From positions 1 through 8,343 of the forward strand of contig CALCIC010000445.1 in the NCBI GenBank assembly GCA_937907405.1: 8,343 bases of DNA, in the 5' to 3' direction. Origin of the DNA: an uncultured Isosphaeraceae bacterium. GTDB lineage: Bacteria; Planctomycetota; Planctomycetia; Isosphaerales; Isosphaeraceae. The notes under the pieces are model-generated. The model did no database searches and was not told the DNA's origin. It saw nothing but the letters and a program-made list of their open reading frames with translations. Positions 1-6,533 of the stretch are shown here, piece after piece; position 1 is the stretch's first letter; each line of letters starts with the position of its first letter. Position numbers and translations under genes: made by a program.

Positions 1-1481
1 ATCGGCCCCTCGAACCGAACCGCGAAACCGTTGATCGTCGTGTTGCCGCAGTGGATCTTGATCGCCGTCGTCCAGGGGGACGCGCCGGCCGGTTGCGAGA
101 AGACGAGCGTGGTTCCTTTTTGCGCGGCGGTCAGGGTCGTCGGCTTGTTCAAAACCAGAGGTTGCGTGATCCGATAGGTTCCGGCCGCGAGGTTCACCAC
201 GCCGCCGCGGTCGACGGCCGCCTGAAGGTCGTCGCCGGGCTTGACGTCGGCGCGAACGGACGCGGGCGACGGCGCGCGGCGGGTCGGATCGCAGGCGCCG
301 CCGGGGAACCGGACGATCAGGCTCTGCCCCGACTTCGAGACCAGGCGAAGGACGAGGTTCGCGCCGGTCTCGTCGCGATAGGGGGGGAAGAACAGGTCGA
401 GCGCGCCCGAGGTCGATCCCGGGCGGATCGTCAGCGGGCCGTTGCTCTCCCAACCCTCGGTCGCCTTCAGGCGCTCGTCGCCGGCCGTTCGATGGACCCA
501 GGCGCCGTGGACCGAATCGGTGAGGACCGCGCCGGCCAGCTCGGGCAGCGAGCCCAGGCCCGAGAGCGCGACGTGGACGTCGCCCGGGCCGTTGACGTCC
601 TGGCCGTCCTGCCCCAGCCATCGGGCCTTGGCGTTCGACAGGTGGACCTTGGGCATCGGCGCCTCGGCGACGCGCAGCTTGGGATCGGTCCGTCCCGCCT
701 TCACCGTCGTCGCGTCCTGGGTGTCGTTGGCGTAGAGGATGCGAATCTTGAGCGTCTGGCCGCTCAGGTCGCGCGACGGATGAAAGTACAGGTCCCCCAC
801 TCCGGGCGTCTTGGGGTCGGCGTGGTACTCGGCCCCGGGAAGCAGCTCGGGGTTGACGCCCGACTCCCACTTCAGCCCGCCGGGGCCGTCGATCCGCATC
901 GCCTTCACTACCGCCTGCTTGGAGACGCCGGCGAGCTGGATCCGCGCGTCCTGAAGGCCGTCGGGACCGACTTCGGAGTCCTCCCCGACGCGGTCGCCGC
1001 CGTCCTGGCCGATCCAGGCCGCCCGCAGCGCCGCCTGGGCCGTCCGCAGGCTGTTGCTCAGCTTCCGACCCCGGAGCACAAGCCTGTGCTCGCGGCCGTC
1101 GTCGTACCGGATCAGCATGTTGAAGTCGCGCGCGCCTTCCTCATGGCATGGCTCTATGTACATATCGGCAGTTGTCGAACCCTTGGCGCGTTGGAGTTCG
1201 ATCTTCCACGAGAACGACTTGACGTTGTACTCCCACTGCGCGTGTTCGCCGCTCTTGGAGAGGACGTCGATGTAGGTGATTTCGCGGTCGGGGTCGAGGT
1301 TGCTCAGGGCGACGTGGACGTCTTGAACGTCGTTGGGCTCGTGGCGGTTGTTGTTGGCGACGAAGTCCTTGCCGTCCTGACCGATCCAACGGGCCGAGGG
1401 GACGCCGCCGACCGCCGGGACCGAGGCGCCCAGCAGGATCAAAGACCAGACGGCCGCCGTTTTCAACATCGCTGGATTCAT
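1..1481 (-). CDS. Secreted protein with three WxGQDGxD domains and start of a beta-helix (partial, 3' end missing)
   Basis: This gene reads without a stop from ATG at 1481 to the left edge, giving 493 codons. Residues 1-24 look like a signal peptide: Lys7, a hydrophobic run AAVWSLILLGASVPAV, and a possible VPA cleavage site near residue 23, so export is inferred. Three related domains follow, each opening with W-x-G-Q-D-G-x-D at residues 32, 156 and 288. Two of them continue with the similar strands DVHVALSNL and DVHVALSGL. From about residue 408, GDDLQAAVDRGGVVNLAAGT and the repeated T/V/N strands after it resemble the first coils of a pectate-lyase-like right-handed beta-helix. The family is not one I can name; a carbohydrate-binding or degrading surface protein is only a guess. 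The start is set by a good Shine-Dalgarno; Met5 is too far from it. It is transcribed divergently from rarA. Confidence 0.8.
   Translation of the reverse strand, partial: MNPAMLKTAAVWSLILLGASVPAVGGVPSARWIGQDGKDFVANNNRHEPNDVQDVHVALSNLDPDREITYIDVLSKSGEHAQWEYNVKSFSWKIELQRAKGSTTADMYIEPCHEEGARDFNMLIRYDDGREHRLVLRGRKLSNSLRTAQAALRAAWIGQDGGDRVGEDSEVGPDGLQDARIQLAGVSKQAVVKAMRIDGPGGLKWESGVNPELLPGAEYHADPKTPGVGDLYFHPSRDLSGQTLKIRILYANDTQDATTVKAGRTDPKLRVAEAPMPKVHLSNAKARWLGQDGQDVNGPGDVHVALSGLGSLPELAGAVLTDSVHGAWVHRTAGDERLKATEGWESNGPLTIRPGSTSGALDLFFPPYRDETGANLVLRLVSKSGQSLIVRFPGGACDPTRRAPSPASVRADVKPGDDLQAAVDRGGVVNLAAGTYRITQPLVLNKPTTLTAAQKGTTLVFSQPAGASPWTTAIKIHCGNTTINGFAVRFEGP
597..1388 (-). repeat. Three copies of a WxGQDGxD domain motif inside the secreted protein
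   Basis: The motif is encoded at 1365-1388 (WIGQDGKD), 993-1016 (WIGQDGGD) and 597-620 (WLGQDGQD), all on the minus strand. The spacings are 124 and 132 residues, so each motif starts a domain of roughly 120-130 residues. The codons have diverged between copies, which points to old protein-level duplication rather than recent DNA repeats. Domain bodies are less alike than the motif itself; the first and third share D-V-H-V-A-L-S after it. Confidence 0.75.
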
Positions 1482-1486
1482 GTCGA

Positions 1487-1493
1487 CCTCCCT
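1487..1493 (-). promoter_or_regulatory. Shine-Dalgarno of the secreted repeat protein
   Basis: On the minus strand this reads AGGGAGG, five bases before the ATG at 1481. It is the strongest ribosome binding site in the window. It fixes the start at the first Met, giving a complete signal peptide, rather than at Met5 (1469). Confidence 0.75.
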
Positions 1494-1659
1494 GAAGCCG
1501 CGCCTCGAAAACAGCCGCCCCCGACTCGTTCCATCGGGTCGCGAAGCCGTCGATCTCCATCGCGCTTTCCAGCCGAAAGCCTATCAGATCCGGACGACCG
1601 TCTGAAGCCCGACGAACCATCCCGACCGCGCCGGCATTTCCGATCGAACCCGAATCCGG

Positions 1660-1683
1660 GCGCGCGTCGGGGCCGTCGCGCGC
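1660..1683. promoter_or_regulatory. Imperfect GC palindrome upstream of rarA
   Basis: Arms at 1660-1670 and 1673-1683 pair at 10 of 11 positions, with a single T-T mismatch and a GG centre. It sits about 60 bases before the rarA start and 13 bases before a possible -10 box, a position where a regulator could bind. In such GC-rich DNA, CG-alternating palindromes also occur by chance. The operator role is inference only. Confidence 0.25.
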
Positions 1684-1701
1684 GGCGTTACTTGGTATGA
1701 T
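1673..1701 (+). promoter_or_regulatory. Possible rarA promoter, -10 box only
   Basis: TATGAT at 1696-1701 matches five of six bases of the sigma-70 -10 consensus. It is one of the few AT-rich hexamers in this intergenic region and would give a leader of about 35-40 bases. No TTGACA-like -35 is seen at the expected spacing; the bases there are CCGTCG. A weak or activator-dependent promoter is possible. Confidence 0.25.
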
Positions 1702-1730
1702 GTCCACCTTGAAGGCCCCGCCTTGAAACC

Positions 1731-1735
1731 AGAGG
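1731..1735 (+). promoter_or_regulatory. Shine-Dalgarno of rarA
   Basis: AGAGG lies eight bases before the ATG at 1744. It supports that start over the in-frame TTG at 1723, which has no comparable site before it. Confidence 0.5.
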
Positions 1736-1743
1736 CCCACGCC

Positions 1744-3123
1744 ATGGCTCGTGAATCGATGGGTTCGCTCTTCGACGAACCGGAACCGCCCGACGACCCG
1801 GAACCGGCCGCCGACGCCCCGCTGGCCGAGCGGATGCGGCCCCGGACGTTCGAGGAGTTCGTCGGCCAATCGAACCTGATCGGCGAGGGGACGCTGCTCA
1901 CGAGGGCCGTCGGCCGGGGGGGCAAGCTCCCGTCGCTGATCCTCTGGGGGCCTCCGGGGACGGGGAAGACCACGCTCGGCCGGCTGATCGCCCGGGCCTC
2001 GGGGGTGAAGTTCCTGGCGCTCTCCGCCGTCTTCGCCGGGGTCCGCGAGGTCCGGGCCGCGATCGACGAGGCCGTCAAGATCCGCCGCCGAGGGGGCCGC
2101 GCGATCCTCTTCATCGACGAGATCCACCGGTTCAACAAGGCCCAGCAGGACGCGCTCCTGCCGGCCGTGGAAGAAGGGGTCGTCACTCTGATCGGCGCGA
2201 CGACCGAGAATCCTTCGTTCGAGGTCAACGCCGCGCTGCTCTCACGCGCCCGCGTCCTCACCTTGAACCCGCTCGACGAGCGGGACGTCGCGACGATCCT
2301 CCGCCGGGCGCTGGCCGACGCCGACCGGGGGCTCGCCGCGTTGCATCCCCGGCTGTCCGACGCCGACCTCGACCACCTGGCCCGCGCCTCGGCCGGCGAC
2401 GCCCGCGTGGCGCTGACGGCCCTGGAATCGGCCGTCCAGGGGGCCGAAGCCGGCCCCGACGGCGCGCGGACGATCGACCGCGACGTCCTGATCGAGGCCC
2501 TCGGCCGCGCCCGGTTCGCCTACGACAAGGGAGGCGAGGAGCATTACAACCTGGCCTCGGCCCTGATCAAGTCGCTCCGCAACTCGGACGCCGACGCCGC
2601 GCTATACTGGCTGGCCCGGCTGATCGAGGGGGGCGCCGACCCGATCTTCATCGCCCGGCGGCTCTGCATCCTGGCGTCCGAGGACGTCGGCCTGGCCGAT
2701 CCTCAAGCGATGGTCCAGGCCGCCGCCGCCGCCCAGATCGTCCAGCTCATCGGCCTTCCCGAAGGCTTGTACCCGCTTACGCAGGCGACGATCTACCTGG
2801 CCCGCGCCCCCAAGTCGGCCGCCGTCAAAAAGGCGTACTTCGCCGCCGCCGCCGACGCCGCCGCCACCGCCCGCGAGCCCGTCCCCCTCCACCTCCGCAA
2901 CGCCGTCACCCGGTTGATGAAGTCGGTCGGCTACGGCGAGGGCTACCGCTACGTCCACGACGACCCCAGGGCCAGGGATGAAATGAACTGCCTGCCCGAC
3001 GGCCTTGTGGGTAAGGTTTACATTGAACGCGACGACCCGAGAGTCGATACGAGGTCGCGACTGGCGCCGGATCTGCGTGCAGCCCCTGGATCTCCCGAGC
3101 GACGGGATGAACCGACGCTTTGA
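1744..3123 (+). CDS. rarA: Replication-associated recombination protein A (RarA/MgsA), AAA+ ATPase
   Basis: The 459-residue product belongs to the RarA/MgsA/WRNIP1 family: cytoplasmic clamp-loader-like AAA+ ATPases that form tetramers and act at stalled or gapped replication forks. Residues 27-42 carry the family's PLAERMRPRTFEEFVGQ-type entry. Walker A is GPPGTGKT at 69-76. Walker B is ILFIDE at 121-126, followed by IHRFNKAQQDALLP. Sensor 1 lies in GATTENPSFE at 151-160, and the arginine finger in LLSRAR at 166-171. The RarA-specific C-terminal part is clear in HYNLASALIKSLRNSD (267-282), DAALYWLARLIEGGADP (284-300) and ASEDVGLADP (311-320). Length is close to the usual 430-450. The acidic, proline-rich residues 11-25 and the last ~30 residues are poorly conserved. 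ATG 1744 is preferred over TTG 1723 because of AGAGG upstream. It is the first gene of a probable two-gene unit with treS-mak. Confidence 0.95.
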   Translation: MARESMGSLFDEPEPPDDPEPAADAPLAERMRPRTFEEFVGQSNLIGEGTLLTRAVGRGGKLPSLILWGPPGTGKTTLGRLIARASGVKFLALSAVFAGVREVRAAIDEAVKIRRRGGRAILFIDEIHRFNKAQQDALLPAVEEGVVTLIGATTENPSFEVNAALLSRARVLTLNPLDERDVATILRRALADADRGLAALHPRLSDADLDHLARASAGDARVALTALESAVQGAEAGPDGARTIDRDVLIEALGRARFAYDKGGEEHYNLASALIKSLRNSDADAALYWLARLIEGGADPIFIARRLCILASEDVGLADPQAMVQAAAAAQIVQLIGLPEGLYPLTQATIYLARAPKSAAVKKAYFAAAADAAATAREPVPLHLRNAVTRLMKSVGYGEGYRYVHDDPRARDEMNCLPDGLVGKVYIERDDPRVDTRSRLAPDLRAAPGSPERRDEPTL

Positions 3124-3140
3124 CGGGCTTACTCAAGACG

Positions 3141-6100
3141 ATGGAGATTCCCTTGACGCGAGACGACGACGGGCTTTGGTACAAGGACGCGATCATCTAC
3201 GAGGCCCACGTGCGGGCGTTCTTCGACAGCAACGACGACGGCGTCGGCGATTTTCGGGGGCTGACGCTCAAGCTCGACTATCTGCGCGACCTGGGGATCA
3301 CCACGATCTGGCTCTTGCCGTTCTACCCGTCCCCACTGCGCGACGACGGCTACGACATCGCCGATTACACGAACGTCAACCGGCAGTACGGCCGGCTTTC
3401 GGACTTCCGCGAGTTCCTGGGGGCGGCGCACGAAAACGGGATCAAGGTCGTCACCGAACTGGTGTTGAACCACACGTCGGACCAGCATCCCTGGTTCCAG
3501 CGCGCCCGGACGGCGCCGCCGGGGAGCCCCGAGCGCGACTTCTACGTCTGGAGCGACACCCCGGACCCCTACCCCGAGGCCCGGATCATCTTCAAGGATT
3601 TCGAGGTCTCCAACTGGACCTGGGACCCGGTGGCCAACGCGTATTTCTGGCACCGGTTCTATTCCCACCAGCCCGACCTGAACTACGACAACCCGGCCGT
3701 CTGGGAGGCGGTGTTCCCGCTCGTCGACTTCTGGTTCGACATGGGGGTCGACGGCCTTCGGCTCGACGCGGTGCCGTATCTGTACGAGCGGGAGGGGACG
3801 AACTGTGAGAACCTCCCCGAGACGCACGCGTTCTTGAAGGCCCTGCGCAGGCATGTGGACGCGAAGTATCCGTCCCCCCCCCGGATGTTCCTCGCCGAGG
3901 CCAACCAGTGGCCCGAGGACGCCGTGGCGTACTTCGGCGACGACGACGAATGCCACATGGCGTTCCACTTCCCGGTCATGCCCCGGCTGTTCATGGCGCT
4001 GCACCAGGAGGATCGGTTTCCGATCCTCGACATCCTGGCGCAGACGCCGGCGATCCCCGAGAACAGCCAGTGGTGCATGTTCCTCCGCAACCACGACGAG
4101 CTGACGCTGGAGATGGTCACCGACGAGGAACGCGACTCGATGTATCGGGCCTACGCCCAGGACCCCGAGGCCCGGATCAACCTGGGCATCCGCCACCGCC
4201 TGGCGCCGCTGTTGTACAACGACCGCCGGCGGATCGAGCTGATGACCGCGCTTTTGTTCTCGCTGCCCGGCACGCCGGTGCTTTACTACGGCGACGAGAT
4301 CGGCATGGGGGACAACATCTACCTCGGCGACCGCAACGGCGTGCGGACGCCGATGCAGTGGTCGCCCGACCGCAACGCGGGGTTCTCGAACTGCAACCCG
4401 CAGAAGCTCTATTTCCCGGTGATCACCGACTCGGAGTATCACTACGAGGCGGTCAACGTCGAGAGCCAGCAGCGCAACCCCAGCTCGCTGCTCTGGTGGA
4501 TGAAGCGGATGATCGCGCTGCGCAAGCAGCACCTGGCGTTCGGCCGGGGGACCCTGGAGTTCCTCCGTCCCGACAACGCCAAGATCCTCGTGTTCGTCCG
4601 AAGCTACGACGGCGAGCGGATTCTGGTCGTGGCCAACCTGTCCCGGTTCGTCCAGTACGTCGAGCTCGACCTTCGCGACTACCTGGGGTGCACTCCCGAG
4701 GAGCTCGCCGGGCGCAGCCAGTTGCCGCCGATCGAAGAGCGGCCGTATCGGTTGACCCTTTCGCCTTATGCGTTCTACTGGTTCCTGCTGAAGCCGGCCG
4801 AGGCCGCCGATCCGGCCCTGGACGGCGATTCGAAGCGCTTCCGAGACGCGCCGACGCTTGCGGTCGGCGCCGACTGGCGAGCCGAGCTGTGCGGCAAGGA
4901 CCACAGCCGCCTTGAGGCGGTCTTGCCGGGTTTTCTGGCGCGTCGGCGAAGCCCGAGCCTGCCTCGGATCGTGGCCGTCGACGTCGCGCGGTCGTTCGCC
5001 GACCCCACGGATTCGGGAGGGATCCAGTGGCTCGTCGTCCGCCTCGAACTCGACAACGGCGAGACCGAATCCAACTTCCTGCCGCTGCTGGCGATCGACG
5101 AGGACGAGTCGTCCCGGCTGCTCGAACCACCGTCGACCGCGGTGCTGGCCCGACTGACGGAGAAGGGAAAGCAGCCGAAACTGCTCTGCGACGCGATCAC
5201 CGTGCCCGCCTGCGGCCAAGAGCTGCTCCGGGTGATTCAGGAGGGCATGACCACGCCGCTGGCCGATGGGGAGCTGGCGGCCGTCACCTTGAAGGGCCTG
5301 GCCGAGGCGATGGACGGCGCGGAGACGCCGGGGGTCACGCAGCTCATGCGCAGCGAGCGGTTCAACTCCACGCTCGTCTTCGATGAGCGGCTGACCCTCA
5401 AGACGTTCCGAAGCGTCGAAACCGAGATCAATCCCGACTTCGAGATCCGCACGTTCCTCTCGGCCCGGCAGGAGTCGCCGATCGTCGCGCCGGTGCTGGG
5501 CTACATCGAGTTCCGACGGGTGCACGGCCCCCCGGTGACGATCGCCGTCCTCAACCAGTACATCCCCAACCAGGGAACGGCCTGGAACCTGACGGTCAAC
5601 CAGCTCAGTCAGTTCTACGAGCGGGTCGCGGCGCACGCGCACCGGCGGACTTCCGAGACGCCGAGCGACCCCGACCCCGCGATCCACGACCCCGGCGCCG
5701 AGGCCTCGCTCGAAGAGATCATCGACGGGTTCGAGACCAACGCCCGGAAGATCGGCGTCCAGACGGCGGCGTTGCACCGCACGCTGGCGTCGGACCCGCG
5801 CGCCGCCGACTTCCGCCCCGAGCCGTTCGGCCGCCTCTATCAGCGGTCGCTCTACCAGGCGATGCGGAACCTGACGCATCGGGTCTTTACGAGGCTGACC
5901 CGCGAGCTGCCCCGACTGCCCGAGCCCGCCAAGGCCGACGCGGCCCACCTGCTGACCCTTCGCGAGCCCCTGCTGGCGCGGTTCAAAAAGATCGCCGACA
6001 CCCCCCTGAGCGGCTCGCGAATCCGGATCCACGGCGACTACCAGCTCGATCAGCTCGTCTACGCCGGGACCGACTTCGTGGTGATCGACTTCGAGCCCGA

Positions 6101-6533
6101 CCTCGACGACTCGACCGGCGAACGACGGGTCAAGCGGTCGCCGCTCCGCGACGTCGCCGCCATGATCCGGTCGTTCGACTACGCGGCCCACGGCGTCCTG
6201 TTCGAACTCGAGCACAAGGAGGGCCGCGCCCCCGGCCTGGTCCGACACGAAGACCGCGCGGTCCTGGAGCCCTGGGTCCGCCGCTGGCAGTCGCGGATCA
6301 CCCGACAGTTCGTCGACGCCTACTTTGAATCGCTCGACCGCCCGGGGCTGCTGCCGGCGAATCGTTGCGACTGCGAGTTCCTGCTGGACCTGATCCTTCT
6401 CGAACGCACCCTCGACGACATCGGCCGCGACATGGCCGGCCGCCCCGAGTGGACGGTCATCCCGCTCCGCGCCCTGCTGCGGATGCTCGAACCCGAGGCC
6501 CATCCCCCCTCGAACCAGGCGCTCGGCGTCTAG
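3141..6533 (+). CDS. treS: Trehalose synthase fused to a maltokinase-like domain (TreS-Mak)
   Basis: The 1130-residue cytoplasmic fusion is about the normal length for TreS-Mak. Residues 10-550 are a GH13 trehalose synthase that isomerises maltose and trehalose. It begins LWYKDAIIYEAHVRAF and shows the nucleophile Asp209 in DGLRLDAVPYL, acid/base Glu253 in FLAEANQWP, and Asp319 in RNHDELT, then GTPVLYYGDEIGMGDN. The TreS part ends near AFYWFLL (544-550). Residues 576-1115 match maltokinase, which makes maltose-1-phosphate for GlgE-type glucan synthesis: candidate ATP lysine Lys754 in LTLKTFR, catalytic loop HGDYQLDQ at 964-971, metal site DFE at 983-985, and SPLRDVAAMIRSFDYAAHG. Oddities: the loop is HGDYQLDQ rather than the common HGDYHLGQ, DFEPDL replaces DFEGEP, and the RWFGGK-type cap motif is absent. 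The start is uncertain (TTG 3120, ATG 3141 or TTG 3153). The gene follows rarA by 17 bases. Confidence 0.93.
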   Translation: MEIPLTRDDDGLWYKDAIIYEAHVRAFFDSNDDGVGDFRGLTLKLDYLRDLGITTIWLLPFYPSPLRDDGYDIADYTNVNRQYGRLSDFREFLGAAHENGIKVVTELVLNHTSDQHPWFQRARTAPPGSPERDFYVWSDTPDPYPEARIIFKDFEVSNWTWDPVANAYFWHRFYSHQPDLNYDNPAVWEAVFPLVDFWFDMGVDGLRLDAVPYLYEREGTNCENLPETHAFLKALRRHVDAKYPSPPRMFLAEANQWPEDAVAYFGDDDECHMAFHFPVMPRLFMALHQEDRFPILDILAQTPAIPENSQWCMFLRNHDELTLEMVTDEERDSMYRAYAQDPEARINLGIRHRLAPLLYNDRRRIELMTALLFSLPGTPVLYYGDEIGMGDNIYLGDRNGVRTPMQWSPDRNAGFSNCNPQKLYFPVITDSEYHYEAVNVESQQRNPSSLLWWMKRMIALRKQHLAFGRGTLEFLRPDNAKILVFVRSYDGERILVVANLSRFVQYVELDLRDYLGCTPEELAGRSQLPPIEERPYRLTLSPYAFYWFLLKPAEAADPALDGDSKRFRDAPTLAVGADWRAELCGKDHSRLEAVLPGFLARRRSPSLPRIVAVDVARSFADPTDSGGIQWLVVRLELDNGETESNFLPLLAIDEDESSRLLEPPSTAVLARLTEKGKQPKLLCDAITVPACGQELLRVIQEGMTTPLADGELAAVTLKGLAEAMDGAETPGVTQLMRSERFNSTLVFDERLTLKTFRSVETEINPDFEIRTFLSARQESPIVAPVLGYIEFRRVHGPPVTIAVLNQYIPNQGTAWNLTVNQLSQFYERVAAHAHRRTSETPSDPDPAIHDPGAEASLEEIIDGFETNARKIGVQTAALHRTLASDPRAADFRPEPFGRLYQRSLYQAMRNLTHRVFTRLTRELPRLPEPAKADAAHLLTLREPLLARFKKIADTPLSGSRIRIHGDYQLDQLVYAGTDFVVIDFEPDLDDSTGERRVKRSPLRDVAAMIRSFDYAAHGVLFELEHKEGRAPGLVRHEDRAVLEPWVRRWQSRITRQFVDAYFESLDRPGLLPANRCDCEFLLDLILLERTLDDIGRDMAGRPEWTVIPLRALLRMLEPEAHPPSNQALGV
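3143..3147 (+). promoter_or_regulatory. Possible Shine-Dalgarno for an alternative treS-mak start
   Basis: GGAGA lies just inside the ATG start at 3141 and six bases before an in-frame TTG at 3153. Nothing comparable precedes the ATG. If this is the true site, the protein starts at MTRDDDG and loses four residues, none in a conserved part. Confidence 0.3.
3874..3882 (+). repeat. Nine-cytosine run inside treS-mak
   Basis: A run of nine C lies in the codons for Ser-Pro-Pro between the Asp209 and Glu253 active-site segments. The reading frame is intact in this copy. It is the longest homopolymer I noticed in the window. Confidence 0.9.

Noticed and set aside
51..1700. A 549-codon open frame on the plus strand over the left gene
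   Set aside because: Its composition is Arg/Gly/Ala/Val-rich without motifs, it starts on a non-ATG codon, and it runs through the intergenic region. The minus frame has a signal peptide, repeats and a strong Shine-Dalgarno.
1723..1743. TTG at 1723 as the rarA start
   Set aside because: The ATG at 1744 has AGAGG eight bases upstream; the TTG lacks a comparable site and would add seven non-conserved residues.
1141..2127. A 328-codon minus-strand frame across the divergent region and rarA
   Set aside because: It overlaps the conserved AAA+ core of rarA and the signal peptide of the left gene, and its product is low-complexity Arg/Pro/Gly.
2602..2958. Minus-strand open frame over the rarA C-terminal region
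   Set aside because: It is a Gly/Val/Asp-rich shadow of the Ala-rich rarA codons, with no start signal and no recognisable motif.
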